Source: Actinomycetota bacterium (GTDB lineage Bacteria > Actinomycetota > Acidimicrobiia > Acidimicrobiales > Ilumatobacteraceae). Taken from it: 20,892 bases of DNA. Made by a program: the position numbers and the translations under genes. A model generated the notes under the pieces. It was not told the DNA's origin, searched no databases, and saw only the letters and a list, made by a program, of their open reading frames with translations. The stretch is taken from positions 1 through 20,892 of the forward strand of contig VERK01000014.1 of the NCBI GenBank assembly GCA_018882725.1, given 5' to 3'. Every line of letters starts with the position of its first letter. The stretch's first letter is position 1. This document shows, piece after piece, positions 8,025 through 14,403 of the stretch.

Positions 8025-8956
8025 GTGCAACTCCCTGTGCTGTCGAGTGAGCACACGCCCACCCCCACCAATCCGAAATTCGTTCCACCGAGCGACGACG
8101 ACGATCCGGTGATCGTGCCCTTCTGCAGGGTGATCCTGATACTGCGACTCGAGGTGCTGCCGGTGAACTGAACCGCGTCCACACGAGCCTTGGCGAAACC
8201 GACGATGTGGTACTCGACGTTCGAACCGCTGAGTCGTGGCGTGCTGTACATGGGCATGACAACGCTTTTGCCCACGATCGACTGGATGTCGAGTGAACCC
8301 GACGGCGCACCCGGACTGCCGGTGATCCAGTCACCTACCTTGACGACGCCCAGATATCCGTTGTCGACCCAGTCCTTCGTTTCAGCGTTCGATGACGAGC
8401 CGCCGTTGAAGTCGAGGACGCCCCAGTTGCCCGACACCGTCCCGCCACAGCGCTGGTTCTGGTCTTCGAAGCGGATGACGGTGCTCGTCGCCGTCGTCAT
8501 TCCGGACGCGATCCAGTCGGACACCGCCTTCACCTGTGAGCAGAGCCCGAATGGCCACACACCGACTGTCGAACCCAACGCCCCGATGCGGACACCGGTC
8601 GACGCCGTCACCGTGCTCGAGGATCGGCCGACCAACGTGGCGAAGGTCAGTCCGATCGGCTCGGTCGCGGTCACTCGGGTCACCCCCGATGTGTTCGAAC
8701 CGGTCACGGTGCACTGAACCGACGTGGGAGCCGAACCATCACGCGAGATCACCGACATCGATGTCGACGAACACGCTTGTCCCTGCGTCATCCACGTCTG
8801 AGCGGCGGCGATCGCCGCCGCCTCCACCGAGTTCTGTAAACGTGTGCGTCCGACCCACACGCGCCCGGCATCGACCACGATCGCCACCATCAAGCACAAC
8901 GGCACGAACGCCACCGCCGCGACGACGGCAATTGCCCCCTCATCTCGGCGCCTCAT
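8021..8956 (-). CDS. TadG-like pilus assembly protein
   Basis: A 311-residue membrane-anchored protein with an N-terminal Tad-type segment: R-R-R-D-E-G-A-I-A-V-V-A-A followed by a long hydrophobic helix (about residues 7-31) and V-D-A-G-R-V-W-V-G-R-T-R-L-Q-N-S-V-E-A-A-A-I-A-A-A, characteristic of TadE/TadG-like proteins. Unlike TadE and Flp it has no Glu at position +5 of the hydrophobic segment, so leader cleavage is unlikely. The remainder is Ser/Thr/Gly-rich, has few cysteines, includes W-G-V-L-D-F-N-G-G, and lacks a recognisable von Willebrand A domain that full TadG proteins carry. The ATG at 8954-8956 overlaps the tadE stop; sequence before it in this frame is an antisense-like artefact. 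Confidence 0.8.
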   Translation of the reverse strand: MRRRDEGAIAVVAAVAFVPLCLMVAIVVDAGRVWVGRTRLQNSVEAAAIAAAQTWMTQGQACSSTSMSVISRDGSAPTSVQCTVTGSNTSGVTRVTATEPIGLTFATLVGRSSSTVTASTGVRIGALGSTVGVWPFGLCSQVKAVSDWIASGMTTATSTVIRFEDQNQRCGGTVSGNWGVLDFNGGSSSNAETKDWVDNGYLGVVKVGDWITGSPGAPSGSLDIQSIVGKSVVMPMYSTPRLSGSNVEYHIVGFAKARVDAVQFTGSTSSRSIRITLQKGTITGSSSSLGGTNFGLVGVGVCSLDSTGSCT

Positions 8957-9342
8957 GCCGTGCACGCGAACGTCGATGTGGCCTTCAAGTTCACGTTCCG
9001 GTCGCCCAGGAGCGGGATCGTGATGATTCGATCGGCCTTCAATTCCACCCGGAATCCACCGTTCCCACACGTGGACAGAACGTTGCACTGCAGATTTCCA
9101 ACCGACTGAGCGGCCAATTCGGCTTGAGCCGTGGAGCAGGCCGTCACCGACGAAATCGATCCGGCCCGAGCCGCGTTGCGGGCCGCCGACTGCAGTTGCA
9201 ATTGATCGAGATACACCGACCCCGCGACCACCAGCCCGAAAAGAAGGAGAACGAGCAGGGGGACGACGAGTGCGAACTCGACACTCGCGACACCCCCGTC
9301 GTTCGGCCCCCGGCGACCGGGAGCCGAACGACGAAGCCTCAC
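8953..9342 (-). CDS. tadE: TadE-family pseudopilin
   Basis: Small (129 residues) pseudopilin that joins Flp pilus biogenesis after cleavage by the prepilin peptidase. After an arginine-rich leader it has G-G-V-A-S-V-E-F-A-L-V-V-P, which fits cleavage after Gly17 and leaves Glu22 at mature position +5, then a hydrophobic helix L-L-V-L-L-L-F-G-L-V-V and the TadE signature D-Q-L-Q-L-Q-S-A-A-R-N-A-A-R-A-G. Four cysteines in the C-terminal half may form disulphides outside the cell. The start is the GTG at 9340-9342, overlapping the flp stop as GTGA. Confidence 0.88.
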   Translation of the reverse strand: MRLRRSAPGRRGPNDGGVASVEFALVVPLLVLLLFGLVVAGSVYLDQLQLQSAARNAARAGSISSVTACSTAQAELAAQSVGNLQCNVLSTCGNGGFRVELKADRIITIPLLGDRNVNLKATSTFACTA

Positions 9343-9518
9343 GGCAGGATGGTGTCGAAGAGGTCGCTGATGCGACCGCCGAGTGCGGCCGCCGCCACCG
9401 CAACCACGGCCACGACTCCGGCCAGCAGCACGCCGTATTCGGCGGCCACCCCACCTTCGTCGTGCATGTCGCGGATCGACCGCAACTTGTTCATGATGAT
9501 CACGTACGTACGAGTCAT
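9339..9518 (-). CDS. flp: Flp-type major pilin
   Basis: Prepilin subunit of the Tad/Flp pilus, 59 residues. The leader ends in D-E-G-G and the mature start G-V-A-A-E-Y-G-V-L-L-A-G is the class IVb Flp motif: cleavage after Gly22 gives Glu at +5 and Tyr at +6. A hydrophobic helix (about residues 29-48) and the short tail R-I-S-D-L-F-D-T-I-L-P complete a mature pilin of about 37 residues. The ATG at 9516-9518 is preferred because AAGGAGA lies six bases upstream; a second in-frame ATG occurs at codon 9. It is the first gene of the Tad operon, so it sits closest to the promoter. Confidence 0.93.
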   Translation of the reverse strand: MTRTYVIIMNKLRSIRDMHDEGGVAAEYGVLLAGVVAVVAVAAAALGGRISDLFDTILP

Positions 9519-9524
9519 CGTGGG

Positions 9525-9531
9525 TCTCCTT
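9525..9531 (-). promoter_or_regulatory. Strong ribosome binding site of flp
   Basis: AAGGAGA on the minus strand, 6 nt before the flp ATG. It is the best Shine-Dalgarno sequence seen in the window, in contrast to the overlapping or leaderless starts of most other genes, and suits the high expression needed for a major pilin. Confidence 0.75.
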
Positions 9532-9544
9532 CTCTGAGGGCAGT

Positions 9545-9600
9545 CGGGGTGACATGCCGACAAGGTCACCGCAAAAACAGTCTTGATGTGACTCACCCCG
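9545..9600. repeat. 8-bp perfect inverted repeat in the flp upstream region
   Basis: CGGGGTGA (9545-9552) and TCACCCCG (9593-9600) are exact reverse complements separated by 40 bp, within the 141-bp space between flp (-) and the TetR-type gene (+). A third half-site-like GGTCACC lies at 9564-9570. The position upstream of the flp RBS suggests a regulator site or a leader structure. No clear -10 for flp could be assigned. Confidence 0.4.
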
Positions 9601-9625
9601 AAGCCATCGGTACTGATGCTGGGTG

Positions 9626-9650
9626 TATCGTCACTATTAGTCACTGATCG
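9626..9650 (+). promoter_or_regulatory. Candidate promoter and direct repeat before the TetR-type gene
   Basis: TATCGT at 9626-9631 fits an actinobacterial -10 (TANNNT). Its last base begins two 10-bp direct-repeat units, TCACTATTAG (9631-9640) and TCACTGATCG (9641-9650), with a short palindrome ACTATTAGT across them. Transcription would start near 9638, inside the repeats, so an autoregulatory operator is plausible. GGGAG at 9650-9654 can serve as the ribosome binding site. Confidence 0.4.
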
Positions 9651-9659
9651 GGAGTTCCC

Positions 9660-10394
9660 ATGCCGCGCCGCCGAAAGGCTGAATCGAAGGACCTCGGATA
9701 CGGATCAGCGTCCGATGCCATTCTCGAAGCGGTCGGCGAAGCCTTGGCGATGCATGGTCCAGCCGCCGTCAACGTGGGTGAGATCTGCAGCCAACTCGGC
9801 GTGTCACCGAGCCTCGTCAACTATCACTTCGGAAGTCGTGAGCGCCTCATGGCGTTGGCGGTCGTGCGTGAAGCCGAGCGACTGGTCGACGACATGGCGG
9901 CCATCACCTACAAGACCTGGGACTCGCCCGAGGATCAATTGATCGCGCGTATCAAGTTCCGCATGGAGTGGACCCAGAACCACCCGGGTATCGACTCGAT
10001 GATGAACTACTCGCACATCATCGACCCGGTGGGCGAGATCCTCCAGGGCGAACTCGAGGCGCGGATCACCGCGTTCACACTCGCCGACTCGATCGGACTG
10101 CATACGTCGGTCTACGGGATGTATCTGGGGCGCGCGCTCGAACGTCCAGCCCACGAACTCGGACTCGACGACGTTCCTGAACTCATCGATATCACCGGCT
10201 TCCTCGCCCTCGGTTGCATCGGGCTGGCCACGTGGATGACGGGCCAGCACCCCGCCAGCCGCGCCCTGGGCTTCGAGCAACCCGACACGATGCTCTTCCT
10301 CGCTGATTCGTCGATCGAGCGGTTGGTTCGGACCGTTCGCACCGAAGTGGAACAGATCCGAGAACGTCGCGCCCGTCAGTACGGCAACGTGTAA
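9660..10394 (+). CDS. TetR-family transcriptional regulator
   Basis: A 244-residue DNA-binding protein. The N-terminal TetR helix-turn-helix spans about residues 18-67: D-A-I-L-E-A-V-G-E-A-L, then V-N-V-G-E-I-C-S-Q-L-G-V-S-P-S-L-V-N-Y-H-F and G-S-R-E-R-L-M. The rest is the helical ligand-binding and dimer domain, whose effector cannot be told from sequence. The ATG at 9660 has GGGAG upstream. The gene is divergent from the flp operon across 141 bp with repeats, so it could control itself, the pilus operon, or both. Its 3' end overlaps the facing gene by 19 bp. Confidence 0.9.
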   Translation: MPRRRKAESKDLGYGSASDAILEAVGEALAMHGPAAVNVGEICSQLGVSPSLVNYHFGSRERLMALAVVREAERLVDDMAAITYKTWDSPEDQLIARIKFRMEWTQNHPGIDSMMNYSHIIDPVGEILQGELEARITAFTLADSIGLHTSVYGMYLGRALERPAHELGLDDVPELIDITGFLALGCIGLATWMTGQHPASRALGFEQPDTMLFLADSSIERLVRTVRTEVEQIRERRARQYGNV

Positions 10395-11008
10395 GAGTTC
10401 TCGAACTCGTCCTGGAGAACCGTCGCCACCGTGGCCGTGGTGTCGACCACGAGCTCTTCGTCAAGGATGCGTGTGCGGTACGACCAGCCAGCGGGTAGCG
10501 ACAAACGTGAGCCGAGCGTCGGTAGAGCGGCTTCGGTGATCGAAGGGTCGACGCCGATGCACAGCGCCTGCATCACGTAAGCGACACCGTCTGGATTCAC
10601 GACTTCGTACACGGGCTTCCCGGCGTCCCAATAGAACACCGCTCCACGATCGACCTTGCGCTCGGTGTACGGAGCGGCCTGAGGTGTGTTGCCGAGATCG
10701 ACCAAGGCGATACGACGCATCAACAAGCCGTTGAACTCGCGCATGACCGGCTCGACGGGAGCGACCTTGGTGCCGAGTCCGTCGAGAACCCAGTGACGGG
10801 GTCCGTTGAGCTTCACGAACAATGCCCCCATGTCCCGGGCGATGTCGTCGGCCTTCAGGGTCTGCCACAACTCCTGGGGGCAGTCGTTGAGCATCTGAGT
10901 GCCGTACACCTCGGCCTGCAACTTGTCGTCGCGAGCGAAGACGGCCAGCACCTCGCCGTAGCGCACGCCGCGCATGTGATCGATGAGTCGGGTCGAAGGA
11001 GCAGCCAT
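10376..11008 (-). CDS. Conserved-looking protein of unknown function
   Basis: A 210-residue soluble protein with no signal peptide or membrane segment. I do not recognise a named family. Visible traits are a compact alpha/beta composition and motifs such as L-N-D-C-P-Q-E-L-W, K-L-N-G-P-R-H-W-V-L-D-G and A-P-Y-T-E-R-K-V-D-R-G-A-V-F-Y-W-D-A-G-K-P-V-Y-E-V-V; the many aromatic and proline residues and normal codon use argue for a real gene. The ATG at 11006-11008 is supported by TAGTGT exactly 6 nt upstream, the leaderless pattern. It is convergent with the TetR-type gene, overlapping it by 19 bp, and divergent from the SDR gene 48 bp away. Confidence 0.75.
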   Translation of the reverse strand: MAAPSTRLIDHMRGVRYGEVLAVFARDDKLQAEVYGTQMLNDCPQELWQTLKADDIARDMGALFVKLNGPRHWVLDGLGTKVAPVEPVMREFNGLLMRRIALVDLGNTPQAAPYTERKVDRGAVFYWDAGKPVYEVVNPDGVAYVMQALCIGVDPSITEAALPTLGSRLSLPAGWSYRTRILDEELVVDTTATVATVLQDEFENSYTLPY

Positions 11009-11014
11009 GCCCGA

Positions 11015-11020
11015 ACACTA
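11015..11020 (-). promoter_or_regulatory. Leaderless-type -10 element (TAGTGT)
   Basis: TAGTGT followed by six bases and then the ATG of the unknown-function gene. In actinobacteria a TANNNT hexamer ending about 6-7 nt before the start codon places the transcription start on the start codon. No Shine-Dalgarno sequence is present. Confidence 0.5.
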
Positions 11021-11056
11021 ATTGCGAACCCCGGGCACCCCGGCAAAGATGAATTC

Positions 11057-11836
11057 ATGGACCTCTCGGGAAAGCACGTTCTCGTCACCGGCGCCTCACG
11101 CGGTATCGGAGCCGCCACCGCTCGCGCGTTCGCTCGCGCTGGAGCCCGGGTCACGGTGGTCGCCCGTACGGTCGGGCCGCTCGAAGCAGTGGCACAGGAA
11201 ATCGGCGGGCGAGCGATCGTCGCCGACTTGTTCGACTCCGCACAGGTGGACGGGCTGATCGAGCGGGTCGAGCACGAAGTCGCACCGATCGACGTGTTGG
11301 TGAACAACGCTGGCATGGAAACGACCAAGAGCATCTTCGATACGACACGATCCGACATCGACGAGTTGCTCACCTTGAATCTCCACGTCCCCATCCATCT
11401 CTCCCGTGCCGCCCTCACTCGCATGCGCGAACGGGGCCATGGCCACATCGTGAACATCTCGTCGATGGCAGCCAATGGTGGCTTCGGTGGAATGAGCGTG
11501 TACTCGGCGAGCAAGGCCGGTCTGAGCCACTTCACACGCATCGTTCGTCAGGACCTGAAAGGACTCGACGTCCGCGTCACGAATCTCGAAGTGGGTCCGG
11601 TCCCCACCGATCTGCTGGCCAACCTCACTCACCCACCGGCCGTGAAGTCGTTCGCACGTTTCCGCCGGATGGGCCTCATGCCCAACGTTCAACCCGAACG
11701 GGTGGGATCGGAGGCCGTTCGTGCGGTGCAGCGCGGCAAGCGCGCCGTGTGGTTGCCCAAGCGGGCTTTCCTGTTCGGCTTCTTGGCCGGGGCGCCGCAG
11801 CGCATCGCCGAGCCGTTGATTCGCGACATTCGCTGA
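11057..11836 (+). CDS. Short-chain dehydrogenase/reductase (SDR)
   Basis: NAD(P)-dependent oxidoreductase of 259 residues, classical SDR. It has the cofactor loop T-G-A-S-R-G-I-G (residues 11-18), N-N-A-G (83-86) and the catalytic set N108, S136, Y149, K153 (Y-S-A-S-K). Arg37 after the second strand favours NADP(H). The substrate is not evident; the C-terminal part (P-E-R-V-G-S-E-A-V-R-A-V and a basic tail A-V-W-L-P-K-R-A-F-L-F-G-F) resembles fatty-acyl or steroid-type SDRs that dock at membranes, which is inference. The ATG at 11057 was chosen because the SDR fold begins there; a weak -10-like AAAGAT lies 6 nt upstream. It heads a run with the membrane protein and SRPBCC genes. Confidence 0.9.
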   Translation: MDLSGKHVLVTGASRGIGAATARAFARAGARVTVVARTVGPLEAVAQEIGGRAIVADLFDSAQVDGLIERVEHEVAPIDVLVNNAGMETTKSIFDTTRSDIDELLTLNLHVPIHLSRAALTRMRERGHGHIVNISSMAANGGFGGMSVYSASKAGLSHFTRIVRQDLKGLDVRVTNLEVGPVPTDLLANLTHPPAVKSFARFRRMGLMPNVQPERVGSEAVRAVQRGKRAVWLPKRAFLFGFLAGAPQRIAEPLIRDIR

Positions 11837-11846
11837 TCGTTGCGCC

Positions 11847-12326
11847 GTGTCACCGTCATCACTTCGCTCACTCGTTGTCGTCCACGTGATCGCGAGTTGG
11901 TTCATGGTCGGCATGATCTGGACCATCCAACTCGTGCACTATCCCCTCTTCGCGGACGTTGGTCCCGACTCGTACGTGGCTTTCCAGGCCGAACACGTTG
12001 ACCGCATCGGCCCCTTTCTGCTCGTTCCGTGGCTGCTCGAGGGTCTCACTCTCCTCAGTGTTCTCTGGTTGGCGTTCCTCGGCGATCGCCGCGACCTGCG
12101 AGCCCCCGCTGTGTTCGGCGCCGTGGCCATGGCAGTCGTGTTGGTGATCAGCGGCTTCTGGTCAGCTCCGGCTCACGGTGATCTTGCCGACGGTTTCGAT
12201 GCGGCGGTCCACGACCGACTCATGACCGCGAACCTCGTGCGGTCATTCGCGTGGACGATCTGCGGCGCTGCCGCGACCTGGGTACTGGCCCGCGTGTGGA
12301 CGTCGCGGAACGAGAGTGCACCGTGA
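11847..12326 (+). CDS. Small four-helix membrane protein of unknown function
   Basis: A 159-residue integral membrane protein with four hydrophobic segments (about residues 6-28, 55-78, 87-106, 131-148). It carries an H-Y-P-L-F motif after the first helix and F-Q-A-E-H-V-D-R-I-G-P just before the second, a pattern seen in uncharacterised small membrane proteins in many bacteria; I cannot name a function. The start is a GTG at 11847, 10 nt after the SDR stop, without an obvious Shine-Dalgarno sequence. It overlaps the next gene by 4 nt (GTGA), so the two are translationally linked. Confidence 0.8.
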   Translation: MSPSSLRSLVVVHVIASWFMVGMIWTIQLVHYPLFADVGPDSYVAFQAEHVDRIGPFLLVPWLLEGLTLLSVLWLAFLGDRRDLRAPAVFGAVAMAVVLVISGFWSAPAHGDLADGFDAAVHDRLMTANLVRSFAWTICGAAATWVLARVWTSRNESAP

Positions 12327-12871
12327 TCTTCCAGAACTGGGGCGCGACTCACGAAGAAATTCACGGCCCGGTAGTGGGCGACGATCTCGTTCCGGATGCG
12401 CGCTTGGTCGCCACTCGGTCGATCACCCTGTCGTCTCCTCCAGATGCCGTCTTTCCCTGGCTGCGCCAGATGGGTTTCAAGCGGGCCGGTTGGTACAGCT
12501 ACGACCTGCTCGACAATCTCGGTCGTCGTAGCGCACGCTCGATCGAACCGCGTTGGCAAGACGTGAATACCGGAGATCGAGTACCAGCCGGACCTCTCGA
12601 CTTCGAAGCGGCCATCGTCGATCCACCGCGAGCCTTCGTGCTGCGTCTCGGTTCGTCGGCTGGTGCTTCACGACGAGTGCAGTTCTCGCTCGCCTACGAG
12701 CTGCGTCCGGAAACCGACAGCACGCGTCTCGTCACCCGAGTTCGAGCCCGCGTGAACCTGCCACTGGGCCGACTCGTCGAGCGTTTCGTCCTCGGCCCGG
12801 GCGACGGAATCATGTTGCGCAAACAGTTGCTCTCGTTGGCCGACCGGACGAAACGCTCGACGACCTCGTGA
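12323..12871 (+). CDS. SRPBCC-superfamily protein
   Basis: A 182-residue soluble protein with START/SRPBCC-like features: an early strand A-T-R-S-I-T-L-S-S-P-P-D-A-V-F-P-W-L-R-Q-M (about residues 29-49), then G-W-Y-S-Y-D-L-L-D-N and V-N-T-G-D-R-V-P-A-G-P, and a C-terminal helix. Such folds bind hydrophobic ligands in a cavity; no ligand can be assigned. The GTG start at 12323-12325 overlaps the preceding stop (GTGA); an upstream in-frame ATG would place 24 unrelated residues inside the membrane-protein gene and was not used. The association with an SDR hints at a small-molecule or lipid pathway, which is inference. Confidence 0.8.
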   Translation: MIFQNWGATHEEIHGPVVGDDLVPDARLVATRSITLSSPPDAVFPWLRQMGFKRAGWYSYDLLDNLGRRSARSIEPRWQDVNTGDRVPAGPLDFEAAIVDPPRAFVLRLGSSAGASRRVQFSLAYELRPETDSTRLVTRVRARVNLPLGRLVERFVLGPGDGIMLRKQLLSLADRTKRSTTS

Positions 12872-12882
12872 GCACCATGACC

Positions 12883-12888
12883 TATCGT
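12883..12888 (+). promoter_or_regulatory. Leaderless-type -10 element (TATCGT)
   Basis: TATCGT lies exactly 6 nt before the aldehyde dehydrogenase ATG, in the 23-bp gap after the SRPBCC gene. No Shine-Dalgarno sequence is visible, so a leaderless transcript starting at the ATG is likely, separating this operon from the one before it. Confidence 0.5.
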
Positions 12889-12894
12889 TGACCC

Positions 12895-14403
12895 ATGTCC
12901 ACTCCGGTCACCGCACTCATGGCCGAACTCTCCGGCCACCTCTACATCGACGGCGAGTACCGCCCGAGCCGAGGTGAACGGCGGTCCGTCATCGACCCGG
13001 CCACCGAACTGACGACTGGCGAGTTCGCTTTGGCGACGAACACCGAAGTGGAAGCCGCGGTGGCGGCCGCCCGCCGGGCACAACGTGAGTGGTGGAGCCT
13101 GAGTTCGCTCGAACGAGCTGACGCTCTGCACCGCGTGGCTGATGCACTCGTCGAACTGGCACCGGTCATCGGCGAGTGCCTCACGCGCGAGATGGGCAAG
13201 CCGTACCGCGAGTCGAACTGGGAAGGCGGCGCTTCGGCCTCATCGTTCCGCTACTACGCCGAATTGGCGCGCCACGAACAGGGACGACTAGCGGGCTCGG
13301 CGATCGCCGGTCAGATGCAGATGGTGCTCAAGGAACCGCTCGGCGTCATCGTGTCGATCGTTCCGTTCAACTTTCCGGTTCTGCTGTTCGGTTGGCAGGC
13401 CGCGGCATCGCTCGCGGCTGGCAACGCGATCATCGTGAAACCATCCGATCTCACCCCACTCACGTTGCTCGTGACCATGAAGGCGTTCGCCCACCTGCCA
13501 CCGGGTCTCGTGCAAGTGATCACGGGTGACGCCGAAGCCGGACAGGCACTCGTTGCTCATGAGCACACTCACGGCATCGCGTTCACCGGCAGTGTTCCGG
13601 CTGCTCGAGCCGTGGCCCGCACCGCAGCCGAACGGTTCAAGCCCGTGCTGGTGGAGGCGTCGGGAAACGATCCTTTCATCGTGATGCCGTCGGCACCGAT
13701 CGAGGTCGTGGCTCGCGGAGCCGCATTCGCCTCGTTCCTCAACTGCGGCCAGGTGTGCACATCAGCCGAGCGGTTCTACGTTCATTCCGACGTGTACGAC
13801 CAGTTCGTCGAGGCCTTCGCCGAACAGGCACGATCGCTCCGTGTCGGAAGCGGACTCGAAGCTGTCGACATGGGACCACTCGCAGCTGCCCGCGAACGTG
13901 ACCGCGTGGAGCGCATCGTCAACCGTGCGGTCGAACAGGGAGCCCGCGTCGTGTGCGGTGCAAAGCGTCCGGCCAACCGCCGTACTGGCTGGTTCTACGA
14001 ACCGACGGTGCTCGAGGTCTCGGCCGATGCCGACATCATGCGCGGTGAGACGTTCGGACCCATCGCCCCGATCTGTCGTGTACGTGATCTCGACGAGGCA
14101 ATCAATCGGGCCAACGACTCCGATGTCGGGTTGGGCGCCAACATCTACACCTCCGATCTGCACGAGGCGTTCCGCGCGGTGCACGAGATCGAGAGCGGCA
14201 TCGTATGGGTGAACACTCCTCTCAATGACAACGACGCCGTTCCCTTCGGTGGCCGCAAACTCACCGGTTCGGGCCGTGAACTGGGAGCCGAAGGGCTCGA
14301 GCAGTTCCGCCGATCGAAGATGGTGATGATCTCGCCGACCGCCGAGTCGGATCCCGAGTGGTTTCCGTACCCCGACGATGACGCGTTCGGGGGTTCGCGT
14401 TGA
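12895..14403 (+). CDS. NAD(P)+-dependent aldehyde dehydrogenase
   Basis: Oxidises an aldehyde to a carboxylate with NAD(P)+. The 502-residue protein has the complete ALDH core: oxyanion-hole Asn159 (V-P-F-N-F-P), cofactor-binding Lys182 (V-K-P-S), F-T-G-S-V-P (230-235), general-base Glu254 (L-V-E-A-S-G) and the nucleophile Cys288 (N-C-G-Q-V-C-T), then E-T-F-G-P-I-A-P. It resembles the betaine-aldehyde / benzaldehyde-type class, but substrate cannot be read from sequence. It is first in a three-gene operon; its stop overlaps the next gene by 4 nt (TTGA). Its product may oxidise aldehydes released downstream of sulfate-ester cleavage, which is inference from context. Confidence 0.93.
   Translation: MSTPVTALMAELSGHLYIDGEYRPSRGERRSVIDPATELTTGEFALATNTEVEAAVAAARRAQREWWSLSSLERADALHRVADALVELAPVIGECLTREMGKPYRESNWEGGASASSFRYYAELARHEQGRLAGSAIAGQMQMVLKEPLGVIVSIVPFNFPVLLFGWQAAASLAAGNAIIVKPSDLTPLTLLVTMKAFAHLPPGLVQVITGDAEAGQALVAHEHTHGIAFTGSVPAARAVARTAAERFKPVLVEASGNDPFIVMPSAPIEVVARGAAFASFLNCGQVCTSAERFYVHSDVYDQFVEAFAEQARSLRVGSGLEAVDMGPLAAARERDRVERIVNRAVEQGARVVCGAKRPANRRTGWFYEPTVLEVSADADIMRGETFGPIAPICRVRDLDEAINRANDSDVGLGANIYTSDLHEAFRAVHEIESGIVWVNTPLNDNDAVPFGGRKLTGSGRELGAEGLEQFRRSKMVMISPTAESDPEWFPYPDDDAFGGSR

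Noticed and set aside
6997..8112. Plus-strand open frame of 371 codons opposite the TadZ-like and CpaB-like genes
   Set aside because: Low-complexity Ser/Thr/Arg translation without domains, and the opposite strand has a continuous, motif-bearing operon.
9618..9659. ECF-type -35 motif (GGAAC on the minus strand near 9657-9653) as a promoter of flp for the operon's own sigma factor
   Set aside because: It coincides with the ribosome binding site and start of the TetR-type gene, no convincing -10 follows at proper spacing, and GGAAC alone is too common.
10793..11056. An 88-residue N-terminal extension of the SDR protein
   Set aside because: It runs antisense to the unknown-function gene, and the SDR fold with its cofactor loop starts at the ATG at 11057.
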